Shown piece by piece: positions 53,645-63,911 of a DNA stretch of 64,000 nt. The notes under the pieces were generated by a model that was not told the DNA's origin, searched no databases, and saw nothing but the letters and a program-made list of their open reading frames with translations. The stretch's first letter is position 1; the number at the start of each line of letters is the position of its first letter. The DNA is from Sedimenticola selenatireducens (GTDB lineage: Bacteria; Pseudomonadota; Gammaproteobacteria; Chromatiales; Chromatiaceae). The stretch lies in contig NZ_VMNH01000002.1 in assembly GCF_007625115.1 (NCBI RefSeq), forward strand, positions 78,798 to 142,797, given 5' to 3'. The position numbers were made by a program, and so were the translations under genes.

Positions 53645-54547
53645 CTATTCAGTAGCTCTTTCTCCGGCTCTTTTTAGTTTGTCTTTAGATGCCAGTAGCG
53701 CACCGCCGATAATTAGGGTACATGAAATCAGTACCAATAGACTGGCTTCTGCCTTGCCAAACAGAATCAATAATAGCGTCGATAACAGTGGTGTGCTGTA
53801 TGAAAGTACGCCAATTAACCGCAGATCGCCGTGTTTGGTACCGTAATCCCATACAAAAAATGCCAGTCCGAGTGGCCCAAGTCCCATAAGGATAATATAA
53901 AATAGTTGCGCCAAATTCGGTGTAACCCAAGACTCCATAACAAGATGACAGAGAAAGGCCAGCAGTGCCGTCATACCGCAAAAGCCACTGACGGATGCAG
54001 TCGGGATGTGTTCAAAACGTCGGTTAAGTACAGAATAGGTCGCCCATATGACGGCACAGGCGACAGCGGCCAGATAGCCACCAATGGATTCCGACTGAAA
54101 AGAGATGTTGCCTTTAAGTGCCACCAACAGAAAGGCACCAGACAAACCCAACAGTGCACCTGCTGTGTGAAACCAGCGGAGCCTTTCCCCTGGCAATAAC
54201 GATGAGAAGACCACGATCAATAGCGGCCACAGATAGTTGATCAAGTTCGCTTCGACAGCGGGTGCATTACGTAAGGCTACAAAATAGAAAAAGTGATAAC
54301 CAAATAATCCACCCACACTGACAATCCATACCACCAGATGGAGTTTGCCCCTCCGGATGATTTTTTCCCCGCGTATCAACAGTATGAGCGTGCTGATACA
54401 AAAGGCGACCAGAAAGGTCAGGGCAAGAAGTTGAAAAGGGGGGATGCCCTCGGTCATGGTGGTGAAGATGGCGAGGGTAGACCAGAGCAAAATGGCGACA
54501 GCACCAATCAGGGTGGCGCGATTGGGTGTTTGCTGTGCAGCGTTCAT
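53645..54547 (-). CDS. EamA-family transporter 1 (DMT superfamily)
   Basis: This 300-residue protein has ten predicted helices in two EamA repeats, with the N-terminal pattern AILLWSTLAIFTTMTEGIPP resembling YddG-type aromatic amino acid exporters. Its start overlaps the stop of the second EamA gene (TAATG), so the two are coupled and may form one system or a duplicated pair. The substrate is unknown. Confidence 0.85.
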   Translation of the reverse strand: MNAAQQTPNRATLIGAVAILLWSTLAIFTTMTEGIPPFQLLALTFLVAFCISTLILLIRGEKIIRRGKLHLVVWIVSVGGLFGYHFFYFVALRNAPAVEANLINYLWPLLIVVFSSLLPGERLRWFHTAGALLGLSGAFLLVALKGNISFQSESIGGYLAAVACAVIWATYSVLNRRFEHIPTASVSGFCGMTALLAFLCHLVMESWVTPNLAQLFYIILMGLGPLGLAFFVWDYGTKHGDLRLIGVLSYSTPLLSTLLLILFGKAEASLLVLISCTLIIGGALLASKDKLKRAGERATE

Positions 54548-55524
54548 TAATCGAGTTCGCTTAGGAGTTTTCGGCTGCGTTTAATATCATACAGCGTATA
54601 GCCTATATTACTGGCAAGTATGATAGCCATACCCGCTAATAACGTTGTATTAAACTGCTCAGACAGGATTAATATCCCCAGTCCAAAACCAAAGATGGGT
54701 TCAAGATAGGAGAGTATTGGGGCAAGCGTTGTGCGTACACTGCCAAAACCTTTGAAGTAGATCAGGCCGCCCAAGGCGGTTGCGATGAATCCCATGCCAA
54801 AGGCATAGCTCATGTTTTCCATTGAATACTGAATGGGAAAGATAAACAGGGCGGGTAGCATGATAAGTGAGCCAATACTGGAGCTGGCTACAATCATCTG
54901 ATCGGTTTTAATGCCGCGTGATTTCATCACCCGTATCAAAACCATGCTGAAAGAGAAGGCGATGCTGGCACCCAGCGCGGCAGCCAGTCCAACTAATGAT
55001 GGAACGGAACCGAACTCGGGTACTTGTGACGTACCAAGAATAATAATCAGCAGGCCGGTGAGATTGAGTATCACCGAGAGGTAATAGGCCCTGCTGAAAT
55101 GGGTTGGTCGTAGATCAGAAAATAGATAGCGGCAGGCCAGCTTCTCGGCCAGTGGAAACCATATTGCTGCTGTGTAGAGTAGTATCACACTCAGTCCCAC
55201 AGAGAGCAGGATAGCGCCCAATGTGTAGAGCGCGACAACCAGTGCCATAGCCGTGCCCACTATAGTCCAAAGTTTTTTATGGTTACGAAAGAAACTTATT
55301 GTTTCAGTGAGTTTTTCGCGAGTTGCACGTCTGAAAAGCGGATAGGTTATCAGTGCGATCAGCGGAAGGCTTATTACGCAGAAAAAAAACCGAAGAAAAA
55401 CAACATTTGTTGGGTGAGTTTGCACAATCATATTGGCAAAGATACCCATGGATCCCATCATCAGACAGCCGAGCACCAGGGTGAGGATGTGCTGGTTTTC
55501 ACTATCGCGGAACAGGCTTAGCAC
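54547..55524 (-). CDS. EamA-family transporter 2 (DMT superfamily)
   Basis: This 325-residue protein has ten helices in two EamA repeats (MGSMGIFANMIVQTHPTNVV at the start; RTTLAPILSYLEPIFGFGLG in the second repeat). It starts with GTG at 55524 after GAGG. It is only distantly like its partner, so it is not a recent duplicate. An export or import function for amino acids or metabolites is the family guess. Confidence 0.85.
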   Translation of the reverse strand: MLSLFRDSENQHILTLVLGCLMMGSMGIFANMIVQTHPTNVVFLRFFFCVISLPLIALITYPLFRRATREKLTETISFFRNHKKLWTIVGTAMALVVALYTLGAILLSVGLSVILLYTAAIWFPLAEKLACRYLFSDLRPTHFSRAYYLSVILNLTGLLIIILGTSQVPEFGSVPSLVGLAAALGASIAFSFSMVLIRVMKSRGIKTDQMIVASSSIGSLIMLPALFIFPIQYSMENMSYAFGMGFIATALGGLIYFKGFGSVRTTLAPILSYLEPIFGFGLGILILSEQFNTTLLAGMAIILASNIGYTLYDIKRSRKLLSELD

Positions 55525-55604
55525 TAATGAAATCCTCTTATGACAGACGATTTGTCTGTCTCAAAGAGGTGGATTATAGAGAGTTCAGGTGCTTAAACAA
55601 GTCT

Positions 55605-55633
55605 TAAAAAAGGCAGGTTTCACCTGCCTTTTT
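55605..55633. terminator. Bidirectional terminator between ppk1 and the EamA genes
   Basis: AAAAAAGGCAGG, TTTCA and CCTGCCTTTTTT form a hairpin with A and T flanks, just after the ppk1 stop. Confidence 0.9.
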
Positions 55634-55639
55634 TATAGC

Positions 55640-57868
55640 TCATTTGCTAACGAAAGCATTTCTCCTGATGTGCCGCTTTTTCTTGCCCCGAATAAGTTTC
55701 GCGGCTTGCTTGGCACGTTTTTCAGCGGCTTGAATGAGTAACTGCTGACTGCCGATCGATTCGGCGTCACTGTTTGGCTGGCGCTGAATAAAACTGCCGT
55801 CTGATTGCATCTGCCAAGCACTGCGTTGGTCATTCAATTGAGTATCCAGAATGGCACGTAGTTCATCACACAACTTTTTATCACTTACGGGTGTAACGAC
55901 TTCAACCCGGGACTCCAGATTCCGTTTCATGGCATCTGCAGAACCGATGAAATACTCTTCTTCTCCACCATTTTGGAAATAGTAAATCCGTGTATGTTCC
56001 AGGAAGCGGCCGACAATACCGATTACCTGGGCATTTTCGGATAGTCCGGGTATGCCTGGTCGGAAACGGCAGGTATCGCGCACAATCAGATCAATGCGTA
56101 CGCCATCCCGTGCCGCTTCATAGAGGGCACGGGTGATGTCGACATCCTCCAGCGCATTCATCTTGAACTGTATCAGTCCGGGAGTCTCCTCGGAGTGAAG
56201 TTTTCTTTCCCGCTTGATTTTCGCAAGCAGGGCGTATTTCAGCATCTTTGGTGAGGGCAGTAACTTTTTATAGCGACGTTCCTGGGTGTAGCCGGTGGTC
56301 AGATAGTTAAACAGCTCTGTAGCATCGCGTCCTAACTCTTCATCATTGGTCAGTATCCCAAGATCAGAATAGAGGCGGGCTGTTCCTGCGTGATAATTGC
56401 CGGTGCCAATATGGAGGTAGCGCTTAATGCCGCTGTAATCATTACGAACAACAAGAACGATTTTTGAGTGCGTTTTGAGGCCGATGACGCCATAGGTGAC
56501 ATGGATTCCAGCCTCTTCCATACGGTTTGCCCAGCGGATGTTAGCCGCCTCATCAAACCGTGCTTTTAACTCCACTACAACGGCTACCTGTTTGCCGTTT
56601 CGTGCGGCACTGATCAAGTAGTCGACAACCTTGGTGTCGCTGGATGTACGATAGAGGGTCATCTTTATGGCACGAACTTTTGGATCGATACTGGCCTCTT
56701 TCAGAAAGCGCTCAACCGATGTGCCGAAAGATTCATAGGGATGTTGCAGCAGCAAAGGCCCCCGCTCACGAATGATATGGAAGATGTTCCGGCTATCGCA
56801 GAGTTCTGGATGATCAATGGCCTTATGGGGTGGATCTCTCAGCTCAGGGATATCCAGGGAGGCGATCTCAAACAGATCACGCATCGCTGGCATGCTAATG
56901 ATTTCAAATACATCATTCTCTTCATCGAGGAAGAGTTCAGCAGCAAGCATGCCTCGGTGGACCGGCATCATGTCTTTCTGCACCTGCAGCCGGACAATGG
57001 GTGCAAACCGGCGATCTCTCAACTCGGATTCAATCAGTGAAAGAAGATCATCCGCATGCTCTTCACTGCGCTCGGTATTGGCATTTCGTGTGACCCGGAA
57101 AACTTCACTGGAGACCACCTCCATCTCGGGAAGCAACATGTCCAGGTTATCAGAAATAATATATTCCAGTGGAATGTAGTGTTGCCTGTCTTTTAATTTT
57201 AGAAACCGGGGTATGCCTGCACCAACGGGGACTTTAATCCGCGTCAGGGATGTCTTGTCCGAGTTGCCAGGATAACGAACCAACACCAGCAGATTGAGTG
57301 ACAGGTTAGAGATAAACGGGAAGGGATGGGCCGGATCGATCGACTGAGGTGTTACCAGAGGATGGATGTTTTCATAGTAATATTCCCGAAGGTAAGTCTT
57401 GTCTTCATCACTCAGCCGGTCGTACCCAAGGATGGCGATATCGTGCTCTTCCAGTAGCTGAGTGACTTGGTGATAGTTCTCACGCATTTGTGTTTCGATA
57501 TCTCTAACGACCTGGCTACAGTCGTCAATTTGCTGCTGCGGGCTTCTGCCATCAACGGTGAGTGAAGTGACGCCGGCACCTACCTGCTGTTTCAGACCAC
57601 CCAGTCGCTTCATGAAGAATTCATCCATGTTTGCGCTAACGATGGCGATAAATTTCAGCCGCTCGAGTAGTGGAGTTCTCTCATCGGCGGCTTGATGCAG
57701 CACGCGTTTATTGAACTCTAGCCAAGTCAGCTCCCTGTTGAGGTATAGCTCACTGGCATCTAAGTCAAAAACTTGCTCTTCAGGGATCGAGGATTCGACT
57801 TCTGGATCGGTTGCTGACGGGACAGATTTAGCTGATTCACTGTCCATTTTTTTTGCAGTATCTGACAT
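55640..57868 (-). CDS. ppk1: Polyphosphate kinase 1
   Basis: This 742-residue membrane-associated kinase makes polyphosphate from ATP. The N-terminal domain starts LYLNRELTWLEFNKRVLHQA, followed by head and two catalytic domains. The autophosphorylated His is in HIGTGNYHAGTARLYSDLG, the second conserved His in GLKTHSKIV, and the Arg site in KMTLYRTSSDTKV. A 40-residue acidic N-terminal extension precedes the core. ATG 57868 has GGAAA five bases upstream. No exopolyphosphatase gene is adjacent. Confidence 0.95.
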   Translation of the reverse strand: MSDTAKKMDSESAKSVPSATDPEVESSIPEEQVFDLDASELYLNRELTWLEFNKRVLHQAADERTPLLERLKFIAIVSANMDEFFMKRLGGLKQQVGAGVTSLTVDGRSPQQQIDDCSQVVRDIETQMRENYHQVTQLLEEHDIAILGYDRLSDEDKTYLREYYYENIHPLVTPQSIDPAHPFPFISNLSLNLLVLVRYPGNSDKTSLTRIKVPVGAGIPRFLKLKDRQHYIPLEYIISDNLDMLLPEMEVVSSEVFRVTRNANTERSEEHADDLLSLIESELRDRRFAPIVRLQVQKDMMPVHRGMLAAELFLDEENDVFEIISMPAMRDLFEIASLDIPELRDPPHKAIDHPELCDSRNIFHIIRERGPLLLQHPYESFGTSVERFLKEASIDPKVRAIKMTLYRTSSDTKVVDYLISAARNGKQVAVVVELKARFDEAANIRWANRMEEAGIHVTYGVIGLKTHSKIVLVVRNDYSGIKRYLHIGTGNYHAGTARLYSDLGILTNDEELGRDATELFNYLTTGYTQERRYKKLLPSPKMLKYALLAKIKRERKLHSEETPGLIQFKMNALEDVDITRALYEAARDGVRIDLIVRDTCRFRPGIPGLSENAQVIGIVGRFLEHTRIYYFQNGGEEEYFIGSADAMKRNLESRVEVVTPVSDKKLCDELRAILDTQLNDQRSAWQMQSDGSFIQRQPNSDAESIGSQQLLIQAAEKRAKQAAKLIRGKKKRHIRRNAFVSK

Positions 57869-57915
57869 CATGATTTCCATAGGGCCAAGTTGTAACAGCA
57901 GTTATGCTCAGGTAT

Positions 57916-58635
57916 TCAACAGTTATAGTGTCTCAATGTTTCAAGAGAGAGTCGATAGTGGTACTGGATCTGTTCTAAAGTATAGCGGTGTTCATTTGAT
58001 ACAGCGCAACTCATTCGAGCCAGACAGCGGTCACTACAGGAACTGTTATCCGAAAGTCGATAGGTGGCACATTGATCCATGTCGATCTGATGAACCTTGG
58101 AGAGGGCTCCGGCGGGACAGTTCGATAGACAGGGTTTCTCCAAACAGCGGTCACAGGGTCGCTGGGGTGAGGGTTCGATCATGACAGGGAGTGTGGCATT
58201 CGTCAGTAGGGCCGCGCGATAGGCGTACCAAAGTCCCCAGTGTGGATTGATTCCAAGCCCCAGCGGTGAGGGTGCATGCCAGCCGGCCACTGTGCCGAGT
58301 TGTTGTAGTGCTATCGGTTTATCGCCAGGGTAGATCAAATGATATCCATTTTTGCCCAACGTCTCTTTTGCAAAAGCAATCGCTGCCACACGACTGTATT
58401 GATCAATGGGGTCTGGTGTGGTTGCATCAATTTGTAACATTTCCCAAAGCGTTTTTCCGCCGTGGCCAATCAAAACAATACGAGTCGAGGCGTTGAGTGG
58501 AAAATCAAAGTCGGCTAAACAGGATTGAGCACTTGTAGGCAGGCTGCTGTATTCCAGGATGGCAAATAGATTGAGTCCCTTGGCGTATAAGGTTTTGATG
58601 CCCTGCCTGAGTTGTTCATGCGGGCTGATGGTCAC
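57916..58635 (-). CDS. Epoxyqueuosine-reductase-like Fe-S protein
   Basis: This 239-residue soluble protein has a cysteine cluster CDRCLEKPCLSNCPAGAL near residues 160-177, a 4Fe-4S-like pattern. More cysteines follow (MDQCATY, SSCSDRCLARMSC). The N-terminal half (YAYRAALL, GLGINPHWGLW) resembles the QueG/cobalamin-reductase-like family, but it is shorter than QueG and lacks its full second cluster. Function unknown. It precedes ppk1 on the same strand by 47 bases and could be co-transcribed. Confidence 0.65.
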   Translation of the reverse strand: MTISPHEQLRQGIKTLYAKGLNLFAILEYSSLPTSAQSCLADFDFPLNASTRIVLIGHGGKTLWEMLQIDATTPDPIDQYSRVAAIAFAKETLGKNGYHLIYPGDKPIALQQLGTVAGWHAPSPLGLGINPHWGLWYAYRAALLTNATLPVMIEPSPQRPCDRCLEKPCLSNCPAGALSKVHQIDMDQCATYRLSDNSSCSDRCLARMSCAVSNEHRYTLEQIQYHYRLSLETLRHYNC

Positions 58636-58755
58636 CTGTGTTGATCCTGTGATTTAAGCGAGAGGCTGTGAAACAAATTAATCGGTAAAAGATGATCTGT
58701 GATGAAATATCCGCCAGTGCAAGGTAAATATATATAGGCGGCGAGGTGGGGCAGG

Positions 58756-59220
58756 CTACTCTTCAAAACAGATTTCTACAAAGAAATCACCCTGTTCGGT
58801 ATGGAAAGGGAGTACCACGGTCTGCCCCTTGGTCATATGTGTAATGATATGGTTCTTTCCAGCAACAACGCCAGGTATGGCAAGATCAAAATCATAGCCC
58901 ATTTCACTCAGGGTTCGTTTGGCGCCACCGGTTACGATGTTGGTAATCTCACCCACCAGGTCAGTCACAATATCGTTTACGCTATCGACCTCTTCGCCGA
59001 GCATGTTTTTTGCCACTTGAAAAATGACCTGCTCAGTAAAAGAGATGGCCAGTGACCCCTTCATTTGGTTTCCGGCCAGTCCTATCAGACCGCTAACGTC
59101 ACCCATCGACGCACGTTCGGTTTTTACATAGGGCTTTCCAGGTGTCGCCTGAATCTGTGCCATGGTTGATAAGACATCAAGGATGGCATTGAGGAATGGA
59201 TTGACAAATTCTGCTTTCAT
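58756..59220 (-). CDS. cheX: CheX-like chemotaxis phosphatase
   Basis: This 154-residue CheC/CheX-family protein dephosphorylates CheY-P. The single catalytic helix DLVGEITNIVTGGAK has the essential ExxN (E-I-T-N), as in CheX rather than the double motif of CheC. Its N-terminal NPFLNAILDVLSTM block is typical. It stands alone here, with no other che gene in the window. Confidence 0.88.
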   Translation of the reverse strand: MKAEFVNPFLNAILDVLSTMAQIQATPGKPYVKTERASMGDVSGLIGLAGNQMKGSLAISFTEQVIFQVAKNMLGEEVDSVNDIVTDLVGEITNIVTGGAKRTLSEMGYDFDLAIPGVVAGKNHIITHMTKGQTVVLPFHTEQGDFFVEICFEE

Positions 59221-59255
59221 AATAGTTCAAAGTATATGTCAGACGAATTCAAAAG

Positions 59256-59288
59256 GGCAAAAAAAAGCCTGACAGGGGAAGTCAGGCT
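59256..59288 (-). terminator. Terminator after the hotdog thioesterase
   Basis: On the minus strand AGCCTGAC and GTCAGGCT arms are followed by TTTTTTTT. It lies about 210 bases past the thioesterase stop. The rest of 59289-59497 holds no supported gene. Confidence 0.85.
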
Positions 59289-59497
59289 GAAAGTAACCAA
59301 TAATCACCAAAGGAGGAGGGTGATTGGAGGAGCAGCAAGACTCAACACTACTACGATACTGCCTTTGGCTGAGTCCTGCTGTTCTGTGCACATTGAAGCA
59401 CGGGAGAGAGTATTACACATTGATAATCACAAATCAATAAAATAATTATATACTTATTCCATCTATTTGTAACTTATTGATTTATATGGTCTACGTT

Positions 59498-59923
59498 TCA
59501 GGTTTCAATTTCAGGCGGGATAGAGTAAGTGCCGGTTGCGTGTGCGACAAGTTTGTCGTTAGATTCAGCGTGAATTGATACTTCCATGATCGCCAACCGC
59601 TTGCCCATCTTGATAATTTTTCCTTCAGCAATGAGATCGGTAGCGGCTGGTTTCCGTAGAAAATTGATATTGAAGTTGGTGGTTACCGCCAGTTTCACTT
59701 GGCCGATCATGCCCAGTACCACGGCATACATGCAGGCATCGGCCAGCATCATCATGTGTGGCCCGGAGATGGTGCCTCCAGGTCGCGTGCTGTTCTGATG
59801 ATAGGGCAGGCGCATAATTGCCAGTCCTGGCTCGATACTCTCCAGTCGCATGCCCAGGTCACTGGCCCAGGCCATTTCTGTTTCGAGTATGTGATTGAAT
59901 TCCTGACAGGTGATCTTAGGCAT
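59498..59923 (-). CDS. PaaI-type hotdog thioesterase
   Basis: This 141-residue hotdog-fold protein has a TISGPHMMMLADACMYAVVL helix in which Asp is the likely catalytic acid. NSTRPGGTISG precedes it, and TNFNINFLRKPAATD is a typical strand. It probably hydrolyses a short or aromatic acyl-CoA. The start at 59923 follows GAGG at good spacing; the frame is open to 59992. It lies 82 bases after the long acyl-CoA dehydrogenase on the same strand. Confidence 0.8.
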   Translation of the reverse strand: MPKITCQEFNHILETEMAWASDLGMRLESIEPGLAIMRLPYHQNSTRPGGTISGPHMMMLADACMYAVVLGMIGQVKLAVTTNFNINFLRKPAATDLIAEGKIIKMGKRLAIMEVSIHAESNDKLVAHATGTYSIPPEIET

Positions 59924-60005
59924 AGCAAACCTCAATCTTTGGCGCGGATTATTAATCAGAAAGGTGCAATAACCGAAGGTTGGGAATTGCACCCATTCAG
60001 GCCCA

Positions 60006-61793
60006 TTAAAATTCGTCGTCGGTGAATTCCATCATCAGGTCAGCACCGGAACGTATGCCACGTCCCAGTCCGTAGATTTGTGGCAACAGCCGTCCCATGA
60101 AGAAGCGGGCGGTTCTGAGTTTGGTAATATAGAAGCCTGTGTCATCACTTGGCGCTTTTTCCAGGGCCACTCTCGCCATATCGGCCCAGAGCCAGGCGAG
60201 GGTAGTGAGTGCGAATATGCGTAGGTAATCGGTCGCTGCGGCACCCAGTTCATCGGGATTATGTTTACCCTGTTCAACCAGCCAGTCGGTTAACTCTTCC
60301 AATAGTTTGAGGGCATCAGCCAATGGTGAAACAAAGTCGTTCATGGCTTCACTGTTTTGGTGTTCATTGACAAAACTGTTTAATAAATTGAAAAAGCGCT
60401 GGGGCAGGCGACCCTCATGGATAAACAGCTTGCGGCGAATCAGATCCAATGCCTGGATACCGTTAGTCCCTTCATAGATCTGGGCGATGCGGGCATCACG
60501 GACATACTGCTCCATGCCCCATTCCTGGATATAGCCGTGGCCGCCGAGTACCTGCTGGCAGAGGGTGGTGGTCTCATAGCCATAGTCAGAGAAAAACGCC
60601 TTGATGATCGGTGTGATCAGGGCTACATAGTCATCGGCCTCTTCACGCTTTTTGGCATCCGGGTGTTTGTGTGACAGGTCGATATTCATGGCTGTCCATA
60701 CCGCCAATGCACGACACCCTTCGTTATAAGCGCGGGTGGTGAGCAGCATACGGCGAATGTCGGGATGGACCAGCAGTGGGTCGGCTGGCTTATCGGGTGC
60801 CTTGATGCCGGTGGCAGAGCGACTCTGCAGGCGATCCTTGGCATATTCAACGGCATTCTGATAAGCCGTCTCGCCCAAGCCCAAACCCTGCATGCCAATG
60901 GCCAGTCGTTCTGCATTCATCATGGTGAACATGCAGGCCAGCCCCTTGTTCTCCGGTCCTACCAGGTAACCAATGGCGTCATCAAAATTCATCACGCAGG
61001 TGGCGGAGGCCTTGATACCCATTTTATGTTCGATGGAACCACAGGTGACGCCGTTGCTGTCGCCCGGTTCATTATTGGTATCGGGCATCTGCTTGGGTAC
61101 CAGGAACAGGCTGATGCCACGCACACCTTCCGGGGCATCGGGCAGTCGCGCCAGTACCAGGTGAATAATATTTTCAGTCAGATCCTGATCGCCACCGGTG
61201 ATGAAGATCTTGGTGCCACTGATTGCATAGCTGCCATCCCCTTTGGGTACGGCCTTGGTTCTGACCAGCCCAAGGTCAGTTCCGCAGTGGGGTTCTGTGA
61301 GACACATGGTGCCACTCCAGATCCCTTCCACCATCTTTGGCAGATACTGTTCTTTCAGTGCATCTGTGGCGTGGGCGTTGATGGAGTTGATTGCGCCGCG
61401 GGTCAATCCGGGGTAGAGACTGAATGAGACATTGGCCGAGCAGAGCATCTCTTCCAGCATGAAGCTGATGGTCTCAGGCAGGCCCTGACCGCCCAGCTCG
61501 GGATCGGCCGCCAGTGAGGGCCAGCCACCTTCAATATAGGTCTGATAGGCGGCCTTAAAGCCAGTGGGTGTGGTAACTACACCCTCATTAAACTGACACC
61601 CTTCCTGATCTCCGCTCTGGTTTATCGGCTGCAGTACTTCTTCACAGACCTTGGCCCCTTCTTCCAGAATGGCATCCACCAGATCCGCGCTGACCTCATC
61701 AAAACCGGGCAGGCTGCTCAGGGTCTCATCAGCCTGGTGCAGTTCATGAAACACAAACTGCAGATCGCGGATGGGGGCTTTATAACTCGGCAT
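60006..61793 (-). CDS. Long acyl-CoA dehydrogenase (DmdC/FadE-like, extra C-terminal domain)
   Basis: This 595-residue FAD dehydrogenase belongs to the group with an additional C-terminal domain that includes 3-methylmercaptopropionyl-CoA dehydrogenase and AidB-like members. MCLTEPHCGTDLGLVR and LGGHGYIQEWGMEQYVRDAR are the family blocks, and the catalytic Glu is in IYEGTNGIQ near residue 430. AGAGGA lies before the ATG. It is directly downstream of ETF-QO, supporting electron transfer to quinone through ETF. The acyl substrate is uncertain. Confidence 0.88.
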   Translation of the reverse strand: MPSYKAPIRDLQFVFHELHQADETLSSLPGFDEVSADLVDAILEEGAKVCEEVLQPINQSGDQEGCQFNEGVVTTPTGFKAAYQTYIEGGWPSLAADPELGGQGLPETISFMLEEMLCSANVSFSLYPGLTRGAINSINAHATDALKEQYLPKMVEGIWSGTMCLTEPHCGTDLGLVRTKAVPKGDGSYAISGTKIFITGGDQDLTENIIHLVLARLPDAPEGVRGISLFLVPKQMPDTNNEPGDSNGVTCGSIEHKMGIKASATCVMNFDDAIGYLVGPENKGLACMFTMMNAERLAIGMQGLGLGETAYQNAVEYAKDRLQSRSATGIKAPDKPADPLLVHPDIRRMLLTTRAYNEGCRALAVWTAMNIDLSHKHPDAKKREEADDYVALITPIIKAFFSDYGYETTTLCQQVLGGHGYIQEWGMEQYVRDARIAQIYEGTNGIQALDLIRRKLFIHEGRLPQRFFNLLNSFVNEHQNSEAMNDFVSPLADALKLLEELTDWLVEQGKHNPDELGAAATDYLRIFALTTLAWLWADMARVALEKAPSDDTGFYITKLRTARFFMGRLLPQIYGLGRGIRSGADLMMEFTDDEF

Positions 61794-61883
61794 GGATCAG
61801 TTCCTCTTGATAGGGCGTGGTCAGTGGATCGACTGATTACCGGGACAATTACAGTGGTGTAGTTGCCCCGGTATTCGGTTGTT

Positions 61884-63497
61884 TTACATATTGGGATAGT
61901 TTGGGCCGCCACCACCTTCCGGCACGGTCCAGTTAATGTTTTGTGTGGGATCCTTGATGTCGCAGGTTTTGCAATGCACGCAGTTCTGGGCATTGATCTG
62001 TAACTGTGGCGCTTGTCCCTCTTCACGCAGAATTTCATAAACGCCAGCAGGGCAGTAGCGCTGCTCGGGTGCGTCGTACTCCGCCAGATTGACTGTGATC
62101 GGAACAGTGGCATCCTTCAGCCGCAAGTGAACGGGCTGATCCTCTTCATGGTTGGTATTCGAGATAAACACCGATGAGAGACGATCGAAAGTGATTTTCC
62201 CATCCGGTTTGGGATAGTCGATTTTGGCGTAGTCACTTGCTTTGCCCAGCTGTTCATGGTCGGCATGGTGGTGCATTGTCCAGGGTGCCTTGCCACGGAA
62301 AATATAGGTTTCCAGTGCCGCATTAAACAGACCAAACCAGAGTCCCTTGGTAAAACCGGGGCGGATATTTCTAACCCTGTCCAGCTCTTCCCAGACCCAG
62401 CTCTGTTTGAGCTGTTCCGAGTAGGCGGTGATTTCACGGCCATACTCTTCGGGCAGGTTATTGCTGATCGCTTCTGCCGCCACCATGGCACTCTTCATGG
62501 CAGTATGGGTACCCTTGATTTTCGGGACATTCAAAAAGCCGGCGGTATCACCAATTAACATGCCACCGGGGAATGTCAGTTTGGGGATAGATTGCAGACC
62601 ACCCTCGGAGAGGGCACGTGCGCCGTAGCTGATTCTTCTGCCACCTTCAAACAGGGGTTTGATGGAGGGATGGGTTTTGAAACGCTGGAACTCTTCAAAG
62701 GGACTGAGGTGTGGGTTTTTGTAATCGAGCCCCACCACAAAGCCGACGACTACCTGGTTTTCTGACAAGTGATAGAGGAATGAGCCGCCATAGGTCTGAC
62801 TGTCCAGCGGCCAGCCGATGGTGTGCATGATGCTGCCCGGTTTTACTTTTGCTGGATCGATCTCCCACAGCTCTTTAATGCCGATACCGTAGGTCTGTGG
62901 GTCGACACCCTCTCTGAGATTAAATTTTTCCATCAGCTCTTTTGTTAAAGAGCCGCGACACCCCTCTGAGAAGAGCGTCTGCTTGGCATGCAGTTCGATA
63001 CCGGGTTCATAGTTATCGGTCTTTTCACCCGATTTGCCGATGCCCATGTCGCCGGTAGCGATGCCTTTTACTGCACCTTGTTCATCGTAGAGTACTTCTG
63101 CAGCGGCAAAACCGGGGAAGATCTCTATACCAAGTGCCTCGGCCTGTTCACCCAGCCAGCGGCAGAAGTTACCCAGACTGATAATGTAATTTCCATCATT
63201 ATGCATCTGTGGCGGGTTAGGCATGCCAATGGATTTTGTCTCGGTGAGATAGCAGAAGCGGTCTTCGCTGGCGGGGGTATCCAGCGGTGCGCCACGCTCT
63301 TTCCAATCCGGGAACAGTTCATTCAGTGCACGGGGTTCCAGTACGGCACCGGAGAGGATATGGGCACCTACTTCCGAGCCTTTTTCTACAACACAAATGG
63401 TCAGTTCTTGATCTTTTTCTTCGGCCAGTTGCGCCAACCGTATGGCAGCAGAGAGCCCTGACGGCCCTGCGCCTACTATTACAACATCAAATTCCAT
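61884..63497 (-). CDS. etfD: Electron transfer flavoprotein-ubiquinone oxidoreductase
   Basis: This 537-residue membrane-associated enzyme passes electrons from reduced ETF to ubiquinone. The FAD-binding [14 protein letters not shown] is at the N-terminus. The 4Fe-4S cluster ligands are CPAGVYE and CVHCKTC near the C-terminus (~480-515), with the family ending [14 protein letters not shown] start at 63512 is possible; ATG 63497 gives the usual N-terminus. It receives electrons from the window's acyl-CoA dehydrogenases. A LiuR-like palindrome lies 77 bases upstream. Confidence 0.95.
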   Translation of the reverse strand: MEFDVVIVGAGPSGLSAAIRLAQLAEEKDQELTICVVEKGSEVGAHILSGAVLEPRALNELFPDWKERGAPLDTPASEDRFCYLTETKSIGMPNPPQMHNDGNYIISLGNFCRWLGEQAEALGIEIFPGFAAAEVLYDEQGAVKGIATGDMGIGKSGEKTDNYEPGIELHAKQTLFSEGCRGSLTKELMEKFNLREGVDPQTYGIGIKELWEIDPAKVKPGSIMHTIGWPLDSQTYGGSFLYHLSENQVVVGFVVGLDYKNPHLSPFEEFQRFKTHPSIKPLFEGGRRISYGARALSEGGLQSIPKLTFPGGMLIGDTAGFLNVPKIKGTHTAMKSAMVAAEAISNNLPEEYGREITAYSEQLKQSWVWEELDRVRNIRPGFTKGLWFGLFNAALETYIFRGKAPWTMHHHADHEQLGKASDYAKIDYPKPDGKITFDRLSSVFISNTNHEEDQPVHLRLKDATVPITVNLAEYDAPEQRYCPAGVYEILREEGQAPQLQINAQNCVHCKTCDIKDPTQNINWTVPEGGGGPNYPNM

Positions 63498-63572
63498 CGC
63501 TTCGCGTTCCACAGCGACACCCCCTCTGGTGTTATTCCGGCACCTTCTGCCGAATGGTCTTAAGTGGCTAGG

Positions 63573-63600
63573 TTGACGTTTACGTAAACGTCATTATACT
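63573..63600 (+). promoter_or_regulatory. LiuR-like operator/promoter of etfB (and possibly ETF-QO)
   Basis: The perfect 20-bp palindrome TGACGTTTACGTAAACGTCA is at 63574-63593. TTGACG (63573-63578), a 16-base spacer and TATACT (63595-63600) form a strong plus-strand promoter, about 310 bases before etfB. The opposite strand lacks a good -10, so ETF-QO control by this site is less certain. The 63601-63911 leader shows no other recognisable element. Confidence 0.82.
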
Positions 63601-63911
63601 GAGCCAGACAGGCGGGTCAATTTGATTTCATACCTTTATATAGAAGGGGTTATGAAACCAGAATTAACCGGATCTGACTGAATCGAGGCGTAGTTTACTA
63701 TCTAATGGTTAAATACGCAGACTCCTTTGTGATCATATAAAAAGGTATTATGACGAACTTTTCTGCACGTTTTGTTTGATTTCCACAGAGAAATAGGCAA
63801 AATAGTTCAGTAAGTATAAATCAAACAGGAAAGATAATTCATTTTTTCTTCTCTTTGGCGGGTTTAAATGACCCGTATTGGGGCGACAGCCCAATCAACC
63901 GAAGGTGATGT

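Noticed and set aside
59236..59445. 69-codon plus-strand frame after cheX
   Set aside because: It crosses the terminator hairpin at 59266-59288 and has an unconvincing composition.
60765..61427. Open frame of 220 codons on the plus strand
   Set aside because: It is antisense to the long acyl-CoA dehydrogenase, whose family motifs are intact; no independent support.
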